Shown one piece after another: positions 50,141 through 59,249 of a stretch of 64,000 bases of DNA. Source of the stretch: Bradyrhizobium sp. CCGB12 (GTDB lineage: Bacteria > Pseudomonadota > Alphaproteobacteria > Rhizobiales > Xanthobacteraceae); contig NZ_JANADO010000001.1 in assembly GCF_024199845.1 (NCBI RefSeq), positions 2,852,001-2,916,000 on the forward strand, written 5' to 3'. The stretch's first letter is position 1. Each line of letters opens with the position of its first letter. The position numbers and the translations under genes are program-made. The notes under the pieces were generated by a model. It saw only the letters and a program-made list of their open reading frames with translations, had not been told where the DNA came from and ran no database searches.

Positions 50141-51675
50141 ATGATCACTTTCTCCTGGGCTGTCGTGTCGGCCACGGCGGATGCGGGTTTGCGCCAGAGC
50201 CGCGCGAGCTGCAACACGAGCGGAAGCAGCAGCAGTGCGATGCCGGCGACGATCAGGCATGTCACGAGCTTGTTGGCAAAGAAGATCCCGAGCGATCCCT
50301 TGGAGATCAGCATCGACTGGCGGAACGCGTCCTCGGCCTTGTCGCCGATGACGATCGCGAGCACGAGCGGCGCCAACGGATAGAACAGTTTCTTGAAGAG
50401 ATAACCGACGATGCCGAAGCCGAGCATCATGACTACGTCGAGATAGGAGTTCGACACCGAATAGGCGCCGACGACGCAGATGATCACGATCAGCGGCGCG
50501 ATCACCACGAAGGGAATCCGCATCAGGGCCGCGAAGACCGGAACGGTGAGCAGCACCAGCGCGACCGCGACGATATTGCCGACATACATCGAGGCGATCA
50601 GACCCCAGACAAAATCCTTACTGTCGACGAACAGCATCGGCCCGGGATTGAGACCCCAGATCATCAGCCCGCCCATCATGACCGCCGCGGTCGCCGAGCC
50701 GGGAATGCCAAGCGAGAGCATCGGCAAGAGCGCGCTGGTGCCGGCGGCGTGGTCGGCTGTCTCCGGCGAGATGATGCCTTCGACCTCGCCCGTGCCGAAA
50801 TATCGGCCGCGGCGCGAGAAGCGGCGCGCGATGCCGTAGCTCATGAAGGAGGCCGCGGTCGGACCGCCCGGCGTGATCCCCATCCAGCATCCGATCGCGG
50901 CGCTGCGCAGCAAGGCGACGCCATGCCGCGGCAGGCGGCCGACCGCGCGGAACACTTCGGCCCAGTCGATCTTCGAGGAGACCGCGCGCGCGTGAAACTC
51001 CTCTTCGACGGCAACCAGGAGCTCGCCGATGCCGAACAGCCCCATCACGGCGACGACGAAATTCACGCCCTTGACGAGTTCATCGACGCCCATGGTAAGG
51101 CGGACACTGCCGGACACCGTGTCGATGCCGATGGCAGCGATCGCGAAGCCGATGGCAAGCGCGACGACGGTCTTGATCGGTGCCGCGCCGCCCATGCCGA
51201 CGAAGCTGGCAAAGGCCAGGAAATAGACGGCAAAATACTCGGCCGGCCCGAAGGCGAGCGCGACCTGCGCCACCCAGGACGCAAGGAAAGTGATCAGGAT
51301 GACGCCGATCAGCGCGCCGAACGCCGCCGAACCGAAGGCCGTCGCGAGCGCCGTCGTTGGCCGGCCGTCGCGCGCCATGGGATAGCCGTCGAAGGTGGTC
51401 GCGACCGACGACGGCTCACCGGGAATGTTGAACAGGATCGAGGTCACGGAGCCGCCGAACAGCGCACCCCAATACATGCTGGAGAGCAGGATGATCGCCG
51501 AGACCGGCTGCATGCCGAACGTCAGCGGCAGGAGCAGTGACACCCCGTTCGGCGCGCCGAGCCCCGGCAACACGCCGACGAGAATGCCGAGCAGCACACC
51601 GACCACCATGAGGAGCAGATGCGGCACGGTGACCGCGATGGTGAAGCCGTGCAGGAGCTCTGCGAGATTATCCAT
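50137..51675 (-). CDS. tctA: Tripartite tricarboxylate transporter permease TctA
   Basis: 512 residues, about 11-12 membrane spans. The family signature GVLPGLGAPNGVSLLLPLTFG, SILFNIPGEPSSVATTFDGYPMARDG and GCWMGITPGGPTAASFMSYG (both glycine-rich TctA motifs) are present. Large membrane subunit of a TTT carboxylate importer. Starts 11 bases after tctB and overlaps pdxA, so all are cotranscribed. Confidence 0.95.
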   Translation of the reverse strand: MDNLAELLHGFTIAVTVPHLLLMVVGVLLGILVGVLPGLGAPNGVSLLLPLTFGMQPVSAIILLSSMYWGALFGGSVTSILFNIPGEPSSVATTFDGYPMARDGRPTTALATAFGSAAFGALIGVILITFLASWVAQVALAFGPAEYFAVYFLAFASFVGMGGAAPIKTVVALAIGFAIAAIGIDTVSGSVRLTMGVDELVKGVNFVVAVMGLFGIGELLVAVEEEFHARAVSSKIDWAEVFRAVGRLPRHGVALLRSAAIGCWMGITPGGPTAASFMSYGIARRFSRRGRYFGTGEVEGIISPETADHAAGTSALLPMLSLGIPGSATAAVMMGGLMIWGLNPGPMLFVDSKDFVWGLIASMYVGNIVAVALVLLTVPVFAALMRIPFVVIAPLIVIICVVGAYSVSNSYLDVVMMLGFGIVGYLFKKLFYPLAPLVLAIVIGDKAEDAFRQSMLISKGSLGIFFANKLVTCLIVAGIALLLLPLVLQLARLWRKPASAVADTTAQEKVII

Positions 51676-51686
51676 CGGCCTCTCCG

Positions 51687-52169
51687 TCAGAAGCCGAACG
51701 CGGCGGCGAGCGCGCCGTGCGGCAGGCTGACCTGGAACAGGCGCTCGAACACCACGTAGAGCGCGAGCGCCGTCGCGCCCGCCATGGCGAGCGCACGCGG
51801 CACGGATTGGTGCCGGGGGATCGCCAGCACTGCGAAGACATAAAACGCCGACGCGACGTACATCCCGGCCAGCGGAATCGCGGCCACGAAGATCGCAGCC
51901 GGCACGAACAGACCGGCCAGCCGGCGCAGCTCGATGGACGTGATGGCGATGGGGACATTTGCCAGTGCCGCGGCCGGCAGCACGCCCCGCACGAGATTGT
52001 AGAGGCTTCCAAGCACGATGATGAGTCCGGTCAGGAAGGGAAAAGTGCCGGCGTCCACGCCCGCGCTCGACCAGCCGATGCCGTTGTCCAAACTCTGGAC
52101 CACCACAGCGACACCAAATCCGCCGGTGAGGACGGCAGTCGCAAGTTCAAGCGCGCGGCGCGAGATCAT
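51687..52169 (-). CDS. tctB: Tripartite tricarboxylate transporter small subunit TctB
   Basis: 160 residues, four hydrophobic segments, with the TctB-like GWSSAGVDAGTFPFLTGLIIVLGSL motif near residues 33-57. It is the small membrane subunit paired with TctA directly downstream. The gap to tctC upstream (180 bases) contains a dispersed hairpin. Confidence 0.9.
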   Translation of the reverse strand: MISRRALELATAVLTGGFGVAVVVQSLDNGIGWSSAGVDAGTFPFLTGLIIVLGSLYNLVRGVLPAAALANVPIAITSIELRRLAGLFVPAAIFVAAIPLAGMYVASAFYVFAVLAIPRHQSVPRALAMAGATALALYVVFERLFQVSLPHGALAAAFGF

Positions 52170-52239
52170 GGGCGGCTCCAGTCGGGCGGCGTGCAGCGGG
52201 AGATCGTGAATGGCGCACGCGTTTTCCGCGTCATCAAGT

Positions 52240-52282
52240 GTCGTCCCGGCCTAGTGCGCAGTGCGCACGGGGCCGGGACGAC
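52240..52282. repeat. Dispersed hairpin (GTCGTCCCGGCC ... GGCCGGGACGAC) inside the tct operon
   Basis: A perfect 12-bp stem with a 19-base loop that itself contains TGCGCA twice. It lies between tctC and tctB. It could reduce expression of the membrane subunits relative to the abundant binding protein. Confidence 0.7.
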
Positions 52283-52349
52283 GGCTGTGTATGTGGCACG
52301 ATGGCCGCGATGCGGCAGGACCCACTATCCATGCTGTCACCGCCAAGCC

Positions 52350-53342
52350 TCACTTCACGAGCCAGCCCTGCTCGCCTGCGACCTGCTTGACGTGATCGAG
52401 GTCCTCCTTGATGAACTTGTCGAACTCGGCACCGGTCAGGAAGGTGTCGACCTGGGAGGTCTTCTCGATGTAGTCCTTCCATTCTGGCGTCGCCTGCACC
52501 TTCTTCATGAGATCCACGTAGAACGCGGCCTGGTCCGGCGTGACCTTGCCGGGCAGCCACACGGTGCGCGGCTGCTCATATTGCTTGATGTCGAGGCCCT
52601 GCTCGACACAGGTCGGAACATCGCTCCAGCCTTCGGTCGCGGTGACCTTCGGCCCCTGCGGCAGCCGCTTGGGGCTGAAAACACAGAGCGGGCGTTGCGT
52701 GCCGCCGCGCCATTGTCCAAGGCTTTCGCTGGGATTGTTGACGTGGGAATCGAGGTGTCCGCCGGCGAGCTGCACGGCAGTCTCGGCGCCGCTCTTGAAG
52801 GGGATATAGGTCAGCTTGATGTGACCCGCCTTCTCGATCATGCGGGTCAAGACCTCGTCGGTGTCTTTCGACTGCGCGCCGCCCATCTTGAATTCCCCCG
52901 ATGCGGCCGCCTTGAGATAGTCGCCCGCCGACTTGATGGGAGAGTCTTGCTTGACCCAGAGCAGAAACTCGTCCTGCGCCATCGCCGCGATCGGGGTGAG
53001 ATCCGTGTAGTTGAAGGCAACCTTGGAGACGAGCGGCTGCTGCCACGCATTCGAGGTGCCGAAGATCACCTTGTAGGGATCGCCGGCGGAAGCCCTGCCG
53101 TAGACATAGCCTTCGGCGCCGCTGCCGCCGCCCTTGTTGACGACGACGATCGGCTGCTCCGTCAGCTTGTGCTTGGTAATGATGTTCTGCACCGCGCGGG
53201 CAAGATTGTCGGTGCCGCCGCCGGGTCCGGCCGTGGCCACGAACTCGATCGGCTTTTGCGGTTGCCAGGCGCTGAGCGCTGGAACCGTGCCGGCGAGCAT
53301 GGTCGCGGCTGCGGAAAGCAGAAGTGTTGACGTCCGACCCAT
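52350..53342 (-). CDS. tctC: Tripartite tricarboxylate transporter substrate-binding protein TctC
   Basis: Signal peptide MGRTSTLLLSAAATMLAGTVPALSA; mature two-lobed periplasmic binding protein: PIEFVATAGPGGGTDNLARAVQ, then VVNKGGGSGAEGYVYG and YIPFKSGAETAVQLAGGHLDSHVNNPSE. The AGPGGGTD loop contacts the carboxylate ligand in related Bug proteins. At 330 residues it is a normal TctC. It lies between the CoA transferase and tctB. Confidence 0.94.
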   Translation of the reverse strand: MGRTSTLLLSAAATMLAGTVPALSAWQPQKPIEFVATAGPGGGTDNLARAVQNIITKHKLTEQPIVVVNKGGGSGAEGYVYGRASAGDPYKVIFGTSNAWQQPLVSKVAFNYTDLTPIAAMAQDEFLLWVKQDSPIKSAGDYLKAAASGEFKMGGAQSKDTDEVLTRMIEKAGHIKLTYIPFKSGAETAVQLAGGHLDSHVNNPSESLGQWRGGTQRPLCVFSPKRLPQGPKVTATEGWSDVPTCVEQGLDIKQYEQPRTVWLPGKVTPDQAAFYVDLMKKVQATPEWKDYIEKTSQVDTFLTGAEFDKFIKEDLDHVKQVAGEQGWLVK

Positions 53343-53392
53343 GATTTCCTCCAGCTGATTTTATCGTTTGTTCTTGTCGTATCGACGTCCGG

Positions 53393-54652
53393 TCAGGCGA
53401 CGCGTTCCTCGCGTCTTCCCGATGCCAGCACGATGGCGCCCTCCTTTTCGAGCGCCTCGATCTGCTTCTGGTCGAACCCGTGCTCGGCCAGAACCTCGCC
53501 TGTGTGCTCACCATAGACCGGCGCGCCTGATCGCACTTTGCCTGGGGTCTCCGAAAACTTGACGGGAAGACCGATCGTCTTGACGGGACCGAGCGTGGAG
53601 TGCTCGACCTCCACCACCATCTCGCGCGCCAGCGTCTGCGGATCGCTGAGGGCTTCCAGCATGTCGTGCACGGGGCCGCACGGCACGCCCTTCTCGTCCA
53701 GCGCCGCAAGCCAATGAGCGCGCGATCTGGTGCGGAAGCGCTCGCTCAGGACCGCTTCGAGCTCCTTCAGATGCAACATGCGGTCGGCCCCGGTGACGAA
53801 ACGCGGATCGGCGGCGAGCTCGCTGGCGCCGAGCGCCTCCAGCATCAGGAGCCAGTGCTTCTTGTTGGCGCCGCCGACCACGAGCCAGCCGTCCGAGGCC
53901 TCAAAGGCCTGGTATGGCGCGTTGAGCGGATGCGCCGACCCCATCGCGCGCGGTGCGGTGCCCGCAGCCAGCGCGATGGTCGATTGCCAATAGGTCTGCA
54001 CCAGGGCGGCTTCATAAAGGGAAGTCTCGACCCACTGCCCTTCGCCGGTCTTGAGACGATGCGTATAGGCGGCGAGGATGCCCATGCTCGCGAGCAGGCC
54101 GGCGGTGATGTCGGACAACGGCGGACCGCATTTGACGGGCGGACCGTCGGGACGTTCGCCGGTAAAGCTCATGATGCCGCTCATGGCCTGCGCGACCAGA
54201 TCGAAACCCCGGCGATGCTTGTAGGGGCCGGTGCGACCGAAGCCGGACAGCGAGCAGTAGATCAGCGTCGGGAATTCGGCGTGCAGCGCCTCGTAGCCGA
54301 AGCCGAGACGCTCCATGGCCCCCGGCGCGAAATTCTCGACCAGCACGTCGGCGCTCGCGATCAGCCGCCGCAGCACTCCTTTGCCGCCGTCGGTCTTCAG
54401 ATCCAGCACGATGCCGCGCTTGTTGCGGTTCATCATCAGGAAGGAGGCCGCCTCGTCGCCGATCTTCGGCGGCACCGAATGGCGGGTGTCGTCGCCGTTC
54501 GGCCATTTCTCGATCTTGATGACGTCGGCGCCCATGTCGGCGAGCATCAGCGTGCAGGTCGGTCCCGCCATGACATGGGTGAGATCGATGACCTTGAGGC
54601 CGGCGAGCGGTCCCGAACGGCGAGAGGTGGATTGCGATCGATCGCTTTGCAT
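53393..54652 (-). CDS. CaiB/BaiF family CoA transferase (class III)
   Basis: 419 residues. GLKVIDLTHVMAGPTCTLMLADMGADVIKIEKW, NRNKRGIVLDLKTDGGK, ENFAPGAMERLGFGYE, YCSLSGFGRTGPYKHRRGFDLVAQAMSG (the catalytic Asp is in RGFDLV) are the family's formyl-CoA/carnitine-CoA transferase motifs. It probably activates the carboxylate brought in by TctABC. The gene is 10 bases from the hydratase upstream. Confidence 0.92.
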   Translation of the reverse strand: MQSDRSQSTSRRSGPLAGLKVIDLTHVMAGPTCTLMLADMGADVIKIEKWPNGDDTRHSVPPKIGDEAASFLMMNRNKRGIVLDLKTDGGKGVLRRLIASADVLVENFAPGAMERLGFGYEALHAEFPTLIYCSLSGFGRTGPYKHRRGFDLVAQAMSGIMSFTGERPDGPPVKCGPPLSDITAGLLASMGILAAYTHRLKTGEGQWVETSLYEAALVQTYWQSTIALAAGTAPRAMGSAHPLNAPYQAFEASDGWLVVGGANKKHWLLMLEALGASELAADPRFVTGADRMLHLKELEAVLSERFRTRSRAHWLAALDEKGVPCGPVHDMLEALSDPQTLAREMVVEVEHSTLGPVKTIGLPVKFSETPGKVRSGAPVYGEHTGEVLAEHGFDQKQIEALEKEGAIVLASGRREERVA

Positions 54653-54661
54653 CGGCCCGTC

Positions 54662-55456
54662 CTATTGGCCGCGCCATTGCGGCGCGCGCTTGTTGAGGAA
54701 AGCATCGAGCCCTTCGCGAAAATCCTGGCTCGTGTAGCACATCAGGATGAGGTCTTCGCCCTCGTCCCGCGTCAGCCGTCTTTGCAGACGAGCCACCGCC
54801 TGCTTGGTCGCATTCAGCGTCAGCGGCGCATGGCTGGAGACGAGGCGGGCCACCTCGTCGGCGCGCCGATCGAGAGCTGGGATATCGTCGACGACCTCGC
54901 CGAGCAGCCCGACGCTTGCGGCCTCCGTGGCGTCGACCAGGCGCGCCGTGAAAATGAGATCCTTGACCCGCGCAGCGCCTACGAGCGCCGTGAGACGGCT
55001 GACATTGGACATCGACAGGCAATTGCCGAGCGTGCGGGCGATCGGGAATCCAATTCTGGTGCTCTTGGTGCCGATGCGGAGGTCGCAGGCCGCAGCAATA
55101 CCCGCGCCGCCTCCGGTACAGAATCCGTTGATCGCCGCGATCGTCGGCACCCGGCACTGCTCCAGCGTGGTCAGCACGCGATCGATCCGGTTTTCGTAGT
55201 CAATGGCGTCCTGCGGCGACTTGAATTCGCGGAACTGGTTGATGTCGGTGCCGGACGCAAAGGCCTTATCGCCGGCCCCGCGCAGCACCAGCACCTTGAT
55301 GGCAGGGTCGCGGTTGGCCTCCTCGCAGATCGTGGCGAGCCGCTCATACATGGCGAAAGTGAAGGCGTTGCGGGCCTGCGGGCGGTTGAAGGTGATCCGC
55401 CCTATTCCGTCCTGGCGCTCGAAGACAAGGTCTTCTGCGTCCACTTGCAGATCCAT
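54662..55456 (-). CDS. Enoyl-CoA hydratase/isomerase family protein
   Basis: 264 residues, crotonase fold. ITFNRPQARNAFTFAMYERL, LRGAGDKAFASGTDINQF (oxyanion Gly), then AAINGFCTGGGAGIAAACDLRIG. In the position of the catalytic Glu pair, the second Glu region reads LVGAARVKDLIFTARLVDATEA, so activity as hydratase, hydrolase or lyase is open. First gene of the operon, divergent from the GntR regulator. Confidence 0.92.
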   Translation of the reverse strand: MDLQVDAEDLVFERQDGIGRITFNRPQARNAFTFAMYERLATICEEANRDPAIKVLVLRGAGDKAFASGTDINQFREFKSPQDAIDYENRIDRVLTTLEQCRVPTIAAINGFCTGGGAGIAAACDLRIGTKSTRIGFPIARTLGNCLSMSNVSRLTALVGAARVKDLIFTARLVDATEAASVGLLGEVVDDIPALDRRADEVARLVSSHAPLTLNATKQAVARLQRRLTRDEGEDLILMCYTSQDFREGLDAFLNKRAPQWRGQ

Positions 55457-55481
55457 TTCCTCATGCCTTTCTGTTTTTTGC

Positions 55482-55557
55482 TTTTTGAATGCAAAATTTA
55501 GGATTTACAAGCTGGAACTTGCTATTTTGCAGCTGTTAGCTCATTTTTGAATGCAAA
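55482..55557. promoter_or_regulatory. Direct repeats TTTTTGAATGCAAA upstream of the operon and gntR
   Basis: TTTTTGAATGCAAA occurs at 55482-55495 and again at 55544-55557, 62 bases apart (about six helical turns), in an AT-rich divergent gap. Between them ATTTTGCA is the inverse of TGCAAAAT in the first copy. These are good candidates for binding by the adjacent GntR/FCD regulator. Confidence 0.65.
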
Positions 55558-55572
55558 TTGAGACTTAGACCT

Positions 55573-56238
55573 ATGCTTCATGAAGAAGTCGTCGGACGCA
55601 TCCGCACCATCCTGCTGGACGGCGACATCCCGCCGGGCGCGCGGATTCCCGAGCGCGAGCTGTGTGAGCGGCTCGATATCTCGCGGACCCCACTGCGCGA
55701 GGCGCTCAAGGTGCTGGCCGCGGAAGGCCTCGTGCAGCTGCTGCCGCATCGCGGCTCGCGCGCGGCGAAGCTGACCGACAAGGACATGCGCGACCTGTTC
55801 GAGGTCTGCCAGGGCCTCGAAGCCCTCGCCGGCGAGCTCGCCTGCGAGCGCATCACCGACGCCGAGATCGACGCGATCGCCAACGCGCATGCGGACATGG
55901 TGCAGCAATATCGCGCGGGTGATCTGATCCAGTACTATCGCGGCAACCGCGCCATTCACGAAGCCATCGTCAACGCTGCCGGAAACCCCGTGCTCGCGGG
56001 GTTGTACACATCCGTGACCGCACGCATCCGGCGCGCGCGCTATGTCACGCCGATGACGCCGCAACGCTGGGCGCTCGCCGTCAGGGAGCACGAAGCGATC
56101 CTGAATGCGCTCCAGCGCCGCGACGGTGCCGGCCTCTCCCACATCCTGCGTGCGCATCTGCGCCACAAACGCGAAGAAGTCTTGCAGGCGGGTTTTGCGG
56201 ATACGGAAGGCACTGACGTCACGCTGAGAATTGCGTAA
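55573..56238 (+). CDS. GntR family transcriptional regulator, FCD subfamily
   Basis: Winged-helix domain (VGRIRTILLDGDIPPGARIPERELCERLDISRTPLREALKVLAAEGLVQLLPHRGSR) followed by an all-helical FCD ligand-binding domain (metal-type residues in HADMV, NRAIHEAIVNAAGN, REHEAILNAL). Controls the divergent hydratase-CoA transferase-tct-pdxA operon, by position. ATG at 55573 is used; a TTG at 55558 would add five residues and directly abut the second operator repeat. Confidence 0.92.
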   Translation: MLHEEVVGRIRTILLDGDIPPGARIPERELCERLDISRTPLREALKVLAAEGLVQLLPHRGSRAAKLTDKDMRDLFEVCQGLEALAGELACERITDAEIDAIANAHADMVQQYRAGDLIQYYRGNRAIHEAIVNAAGNPVLAGLYTSVTARIRRARYVTPMTPQRWALAVREHEAILNALQRRDGAGLSHILRAHLRHKREEVLQAGFADTEGTDVTLRIA

Positions 56239-56441
56239 CGCGCAATTCCGCATTGCCAGGGTTGCGAAACGTGCTGGCACGCCACGTCCCTGCTCCGCAT
56301 ACACCCGCAGACCAATTCCACTTGCTAGCTTGTCGTAACCAGCGCAGCATGGCTTTCGCCGACCTGCGGCCGCGTGCCGACCGGGCCGGCCCCAACGCGC
56401 AAATAATTGCGCAAAACAAAAGACAAAAGCGGAGGAAACGC

Positions 56442-57413
56442 ATGACAGTCGATGTCTCTCGTCGGTCCCTGCTCGCGCTCGGGGCAGGTCTTGGCGCCAG
56501 TGCCATGCTCGGCAGCAGCGCAATGGCGCGCGCTCCCAAGCTCGGCACACAGACGCCCTACTGGCACCGCTTCATTCTCGGCGATGCCGAGGTGACGGTT
56601 GTATCCGACGGGCCGCTGCCGCTCGGCGATCCCTCCGGGACTTTCACCGGCGTTCCCAAGGAAGATGTCAAGAAGATGCTCGCCGACAATTTCCTGTCGC
56701 CTGACAACGTCGTGCTCGAGCAGAACTCGCCGATCGTGAACACCGGCGACAAGCTCATCCTGTTCGACACCGGCATGGGCAGCTCGAAAATGTTCGGCGC
56801 CAGCACCGGCCGGCAACAAAAGAGCATGACCGAGGCCGGCATCAAGCCGGGAGACATCGATGCGGTGGTCTGCTCGCATGCCCATATCGATCATATCGGC
56901 GGCATCGTGGACGAGGGCGGCAAGCCGCTGTTTCCGAACGCGCAGATCTACATCTCCCAGACCGATTTCGACTTCTGGACCGACGAAGGCAAGCTCGGCA
57001 GCCCCGCCAAGGACTTCGTCGTCCACGCCCGCAAGAACCTGCTGCCGGTCCGCGACCGCATCGTGTTCTTCAAGGACGGCCAGGAATTCCTGCCCGGCGT
57101 GCAGGCAATTGCGGCGCCGGGCCATACCGTCGGCCACACCATCTTCATGGTCACGTCGGCGGGGAAATCGTTCGCCTTCCTCGGCGACCTCTCGCACCAT
57201 TCGGTGCTGTTGCTGGAGCGGCCACGGATGGAGTTCTCCTACGACACGGATCCCACGCAAGCGGCTGAATCGCGCGTAAAATTGCTCACGATGCTTGCGG
57301 CGAACAAGACCCCGGTGATGTCCTATCACTTCGCCTGGCCGGGCTATGGCCACGTCGCCAAGGCCGGTGACGGTTTCCGCTATTATGCCGAACCGATGCA
57401 GATGACGTTGTAG
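56442..57413 (+). CDS. MBL-fold metallo-hydrolase with Tat signal
   Basis: SRRSLLALGAGLGASAMLG is a twin-arginine signal (SRRSLL). The mature enzyme has CSHAHIDHIGG (HxHxDH), PGHTVGHTIFMV, GDLSHHS and the C-terminal SYHFAWPGYGHVA histidine, an MBL-fold hydrolase (lactonase/sulfatase-like) acting in the periplasm. ATG at 56442 has GGAGGAAACGC directly upstream, which overrides the much longer frame from 56253. Followed by an intrinsic terminator. Confidence 0.9.
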   Translation: MTVDVSRRSLLALGAGLGASAMLGSSAMARAPKLGTQTPYWHRFILGDAEVTVVSDGPLPLGDPSGTFTGVPKEDVKKMLADNFLSPDNVVLEQNSPIVNTGDKLILFDTGMGSSKMFGASTGRQQKSMTEAGIKPGDIDAVVCSHAHIDHIGGIVDEGGKPLFPNAQIYISQTDFDFWTDEGKLGSPAKDFVVHARKNLLPVRDRIVFFKDGQEFLPGVQAIAAPGHTVGHTIFMVTSAGKSFAFLGDLSHHSVLLLERPRMEFSYDTDPTQAAESRVKLLTMLAANKTPVMSYHFAWPGYGHVAKAGDGFRYYAEPMQMTL

Positions 57414-57436
57414 GTCACCAGGTCGTTCGTCAGAGC

Positions 57437-57469
57437 AGGTCCGGGCAGCCCACGCTTCCCGGACCTTTT
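57437..57469 (+). terminator. Intrinsic terminator after the MBL gene
   Basis: AGGTCCGGG and CCCGGACCT form a 9-bp stem with a 12-base loop, followed by TTTT, 24 bases after the stop codon. Confidence 0.8.
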
Positions 57470-57641
57470 GCTTGCCGCCGCGCGCCGCATATCGGTTTTT
57501 CGTATTATCTACATATTCGATTGTAAGAGCCAATATTATTCGTTTGTCAAAACCATTCTCCTGCGTAGCCTGAGCAGCGCGCTATCGCCGGCTGCCCGAA
57601 ACGGGCGCCACCACAAATGGCGAGGCACGAGGAGGATGGGA

Positions 57642-59060
57642 ATGACGACGACGCTCGACGCATCGGGAACGCCTGCACGTTCGCTGCTGCCCTTTCTCGA
57701 TCGCGAGCACACGATCGCAAGGCCGGGCTACAGCCGATGGATGGTGCCGCCCGCGGCGCTTTGCGTGCACCTGTGCATCGGCCAGGCCTACGCCTTCAGC
57801 GTCTTCAATTTGCCGATGACCAAGCTGATCGGCGTCGCTCAATCGGCACCCGGCGACTGGAAGCTGACCGAGCTCGGTTGGATTTTCTCCATCGCGATGG
57901 TGTTCCTCGGACTGTCGGCCGCCGTGTTCGGACGCTGGGTCGAGGAAGGCGGCCCGCGCAAGGCGATGTTCACCGCCGGCGTCGCCTGGGCGAGCGCATT
58001 CCTGATCTCGGCCCTCGGCGTCCATCTCCACAATCTCTGGATCATCTATCTCGGCTACGGCGTGATTGGCGGCTGCGCGCTCGGAATCGGTTACATCTCG
58101 CCGGTTTCGACGCTGATGAAATGGTTTCCCGACCGGCCGGGGATGGCGACCGGCATGGCGATCATGGGCTTTGGCGGCGGCGCGCTGATCGCCTCCCCCT
58201 TCTCCGTCTGGCTGATGAGCAAGTTCGCCAGCACGAATGACGTCGGTGTGCTCGGCGCCTTCGTCACGCTCGGCTGCGTCTACTTCGTCTTCATGATGGT
58301 CGGCTCCGCCATCGTGCGCGTGCCCGCGCCGGGCTGGAAGCCGGAGGGTTATGTGCCGCCTGCGGCCGCCAGCAAGCTGATGACCAAGAACGACGTGTTC
58401 GTCTATCAGGCGATCAAGACGCCGCAGTTCTGGCTGATCTGGATCGTGCTGTTCTGCAACACCACCGCCGGCATTGGCGTGCTCGGCCAGGCCTCGGCCA
58501 TGAGCCAGGAGATGTTTCCCGGCCACATCACCGCGGTCGCGGCGGCGGGTCTGGTCGGCCTGATGAGCCTGTTCAACATGGGCGGACGTTTCAGCTGGGC
58601 CTCGATGTCCGACTTCATTGGCCGCAAGAACACCTATTTCGCCTACATGGTGCTCGGAATCGCCCTCTACGTGACCGTGCCGTATGCCGGCGCGAGCGGC
58701 AATGTCGTGCTCTTCGTGCTGTGCTTCCTGATCATCGTCAGCATGTATGGCGGCGGCTTCTCCACCGTGCCGGCCTATCTGCGCGACATGTTCGGCACGC
58801 GTTATGTCGGCGCCATCCACGGCATCCTGCTCACGGCCTGGTCGATGGCGGGCATCGCCGGGCCGGTGCTGATCAACTACATCCGCGAGTACAACGTCAC
58901 GCATGGCGTGCCGAAGGCGCAGGCCTACAACACCACCATGTACATCATGGCCGGACTGCTCGTGGTCGGCTTCCTCGCCAATCTCTGCGTCCGTGCCGTC
59001 GACAAGCGTCATCACATGAAAGACGAGGACAACGCAGGTCTCGAGCCGGCGCGTGCCTGA
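57642..59060 (+). CDS. OFA family MFS transporter (oxalate/formate antiporter-like)
   Basis: 472 residues, 12 membrane spans. GYSRWMVPPAALCVHLCIGQAYAFSVFNLP is the OFA N-terminal signature; GWIFSIAMVFLGLSAAVFGRWVEEGGPRK is the MFS loop 2-3 motif; FNMGGRFSWASMSDFIGRKNTYF is its second-half counterpart. Oxalate/formate or a related organic anion is the expected substrate. ATG at 57642 is 6 bases after GGAGG; the frame upstream is untranslated. Three tiny genes follow on the same strand. Confidence 0.93.
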   Translation: MTTTLDASGTPARSLLPFLDREHTIARPGYSRWMVPPAALCVHLCIGQAYAFSVFNLPMTKLIGVAQSAPGDWKLTELGWIFSIAMVFLGLSAAVFGRWVEEGGPRKAMFTAGVAWASAFLISALGVHLHNLWIIYLGYGVIGGCALGIGYISPVSTLMKWFPDRPGMATGMAIMGFGGGALIASPFSVWLMSKFASTNDVGVLGAFVTLGCVYFVFMMVGSAIVRVPAPGWKPEGYVPPAAASKLMTKNDVFVYQAIKTPQFWLIWIVLFCNTTAGIGVLGQASAMSQEMFPGHITAVAAAGLVGLMSLFNMGGRFSWASMSDFIGRKNTYFAYMVLGIALYVTVPYAGASGNVVLFVLCFLIIVSMYGGGFSTVPAYLRDMFGTRYVGAIHGILLTAWSMAGIAGPVLINYIREYNVTHGVPKAQAYNTTMYIMAGLLVVGFLANLCVRAVDKRHHMKDEDNAGLEPARA

Positions 59061-59086
59061 CGCACGCCGCACCAAAGGAGGCGATC

Positions 59087-59245
59087 ATGACAACGACATC
59101 ACGAAGCGACGCGTCATTCTCCCAATTGCTCCTGAGCTGGGCCGCCTACCGGGTGTCCCAGACGATGGCGGCGATGAGACCGGAGCATCGCGCCGGCGAG
59201 ATCGCGGCCGCAGCGGCGGCGAGCAACAATCCCGCGGGGGCGTGA
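59087..59245 (+). CDS. Small hypothetical protein after the OFA transporter (52 aa)
   Basis: MTTTSRSDASFSQLLLSWAA, then a helix and an Ala-rich tail (EIAAAAAASNNPAGA). An AAAGGAGG element lies 5 bases before the ATG, and the next small gene begins 4 bases after its stop, so it is part of a tightly packed operon. Function unknown. Confidence 0.65.
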   Translation: MTTTSRSDASFSQLLLSWAAYRVSQTMAAMRPEHRAGEIAAAAAASNNPAGA

Positions 59246-59249
59246 CATC

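Noticed and set aside
50131..51540. 469-codon plus-strand frame opposite tctA
   Set aside because: Antisense of tctA; His/Arg/Asp-rich composition typical of a shadow frame.
57582..59075. 497-codon minus-strand frame opposite the OFA transporter
   Set aside because: Antisense shadow of a clear MFS gene with matching membrane spans on the plus strand.
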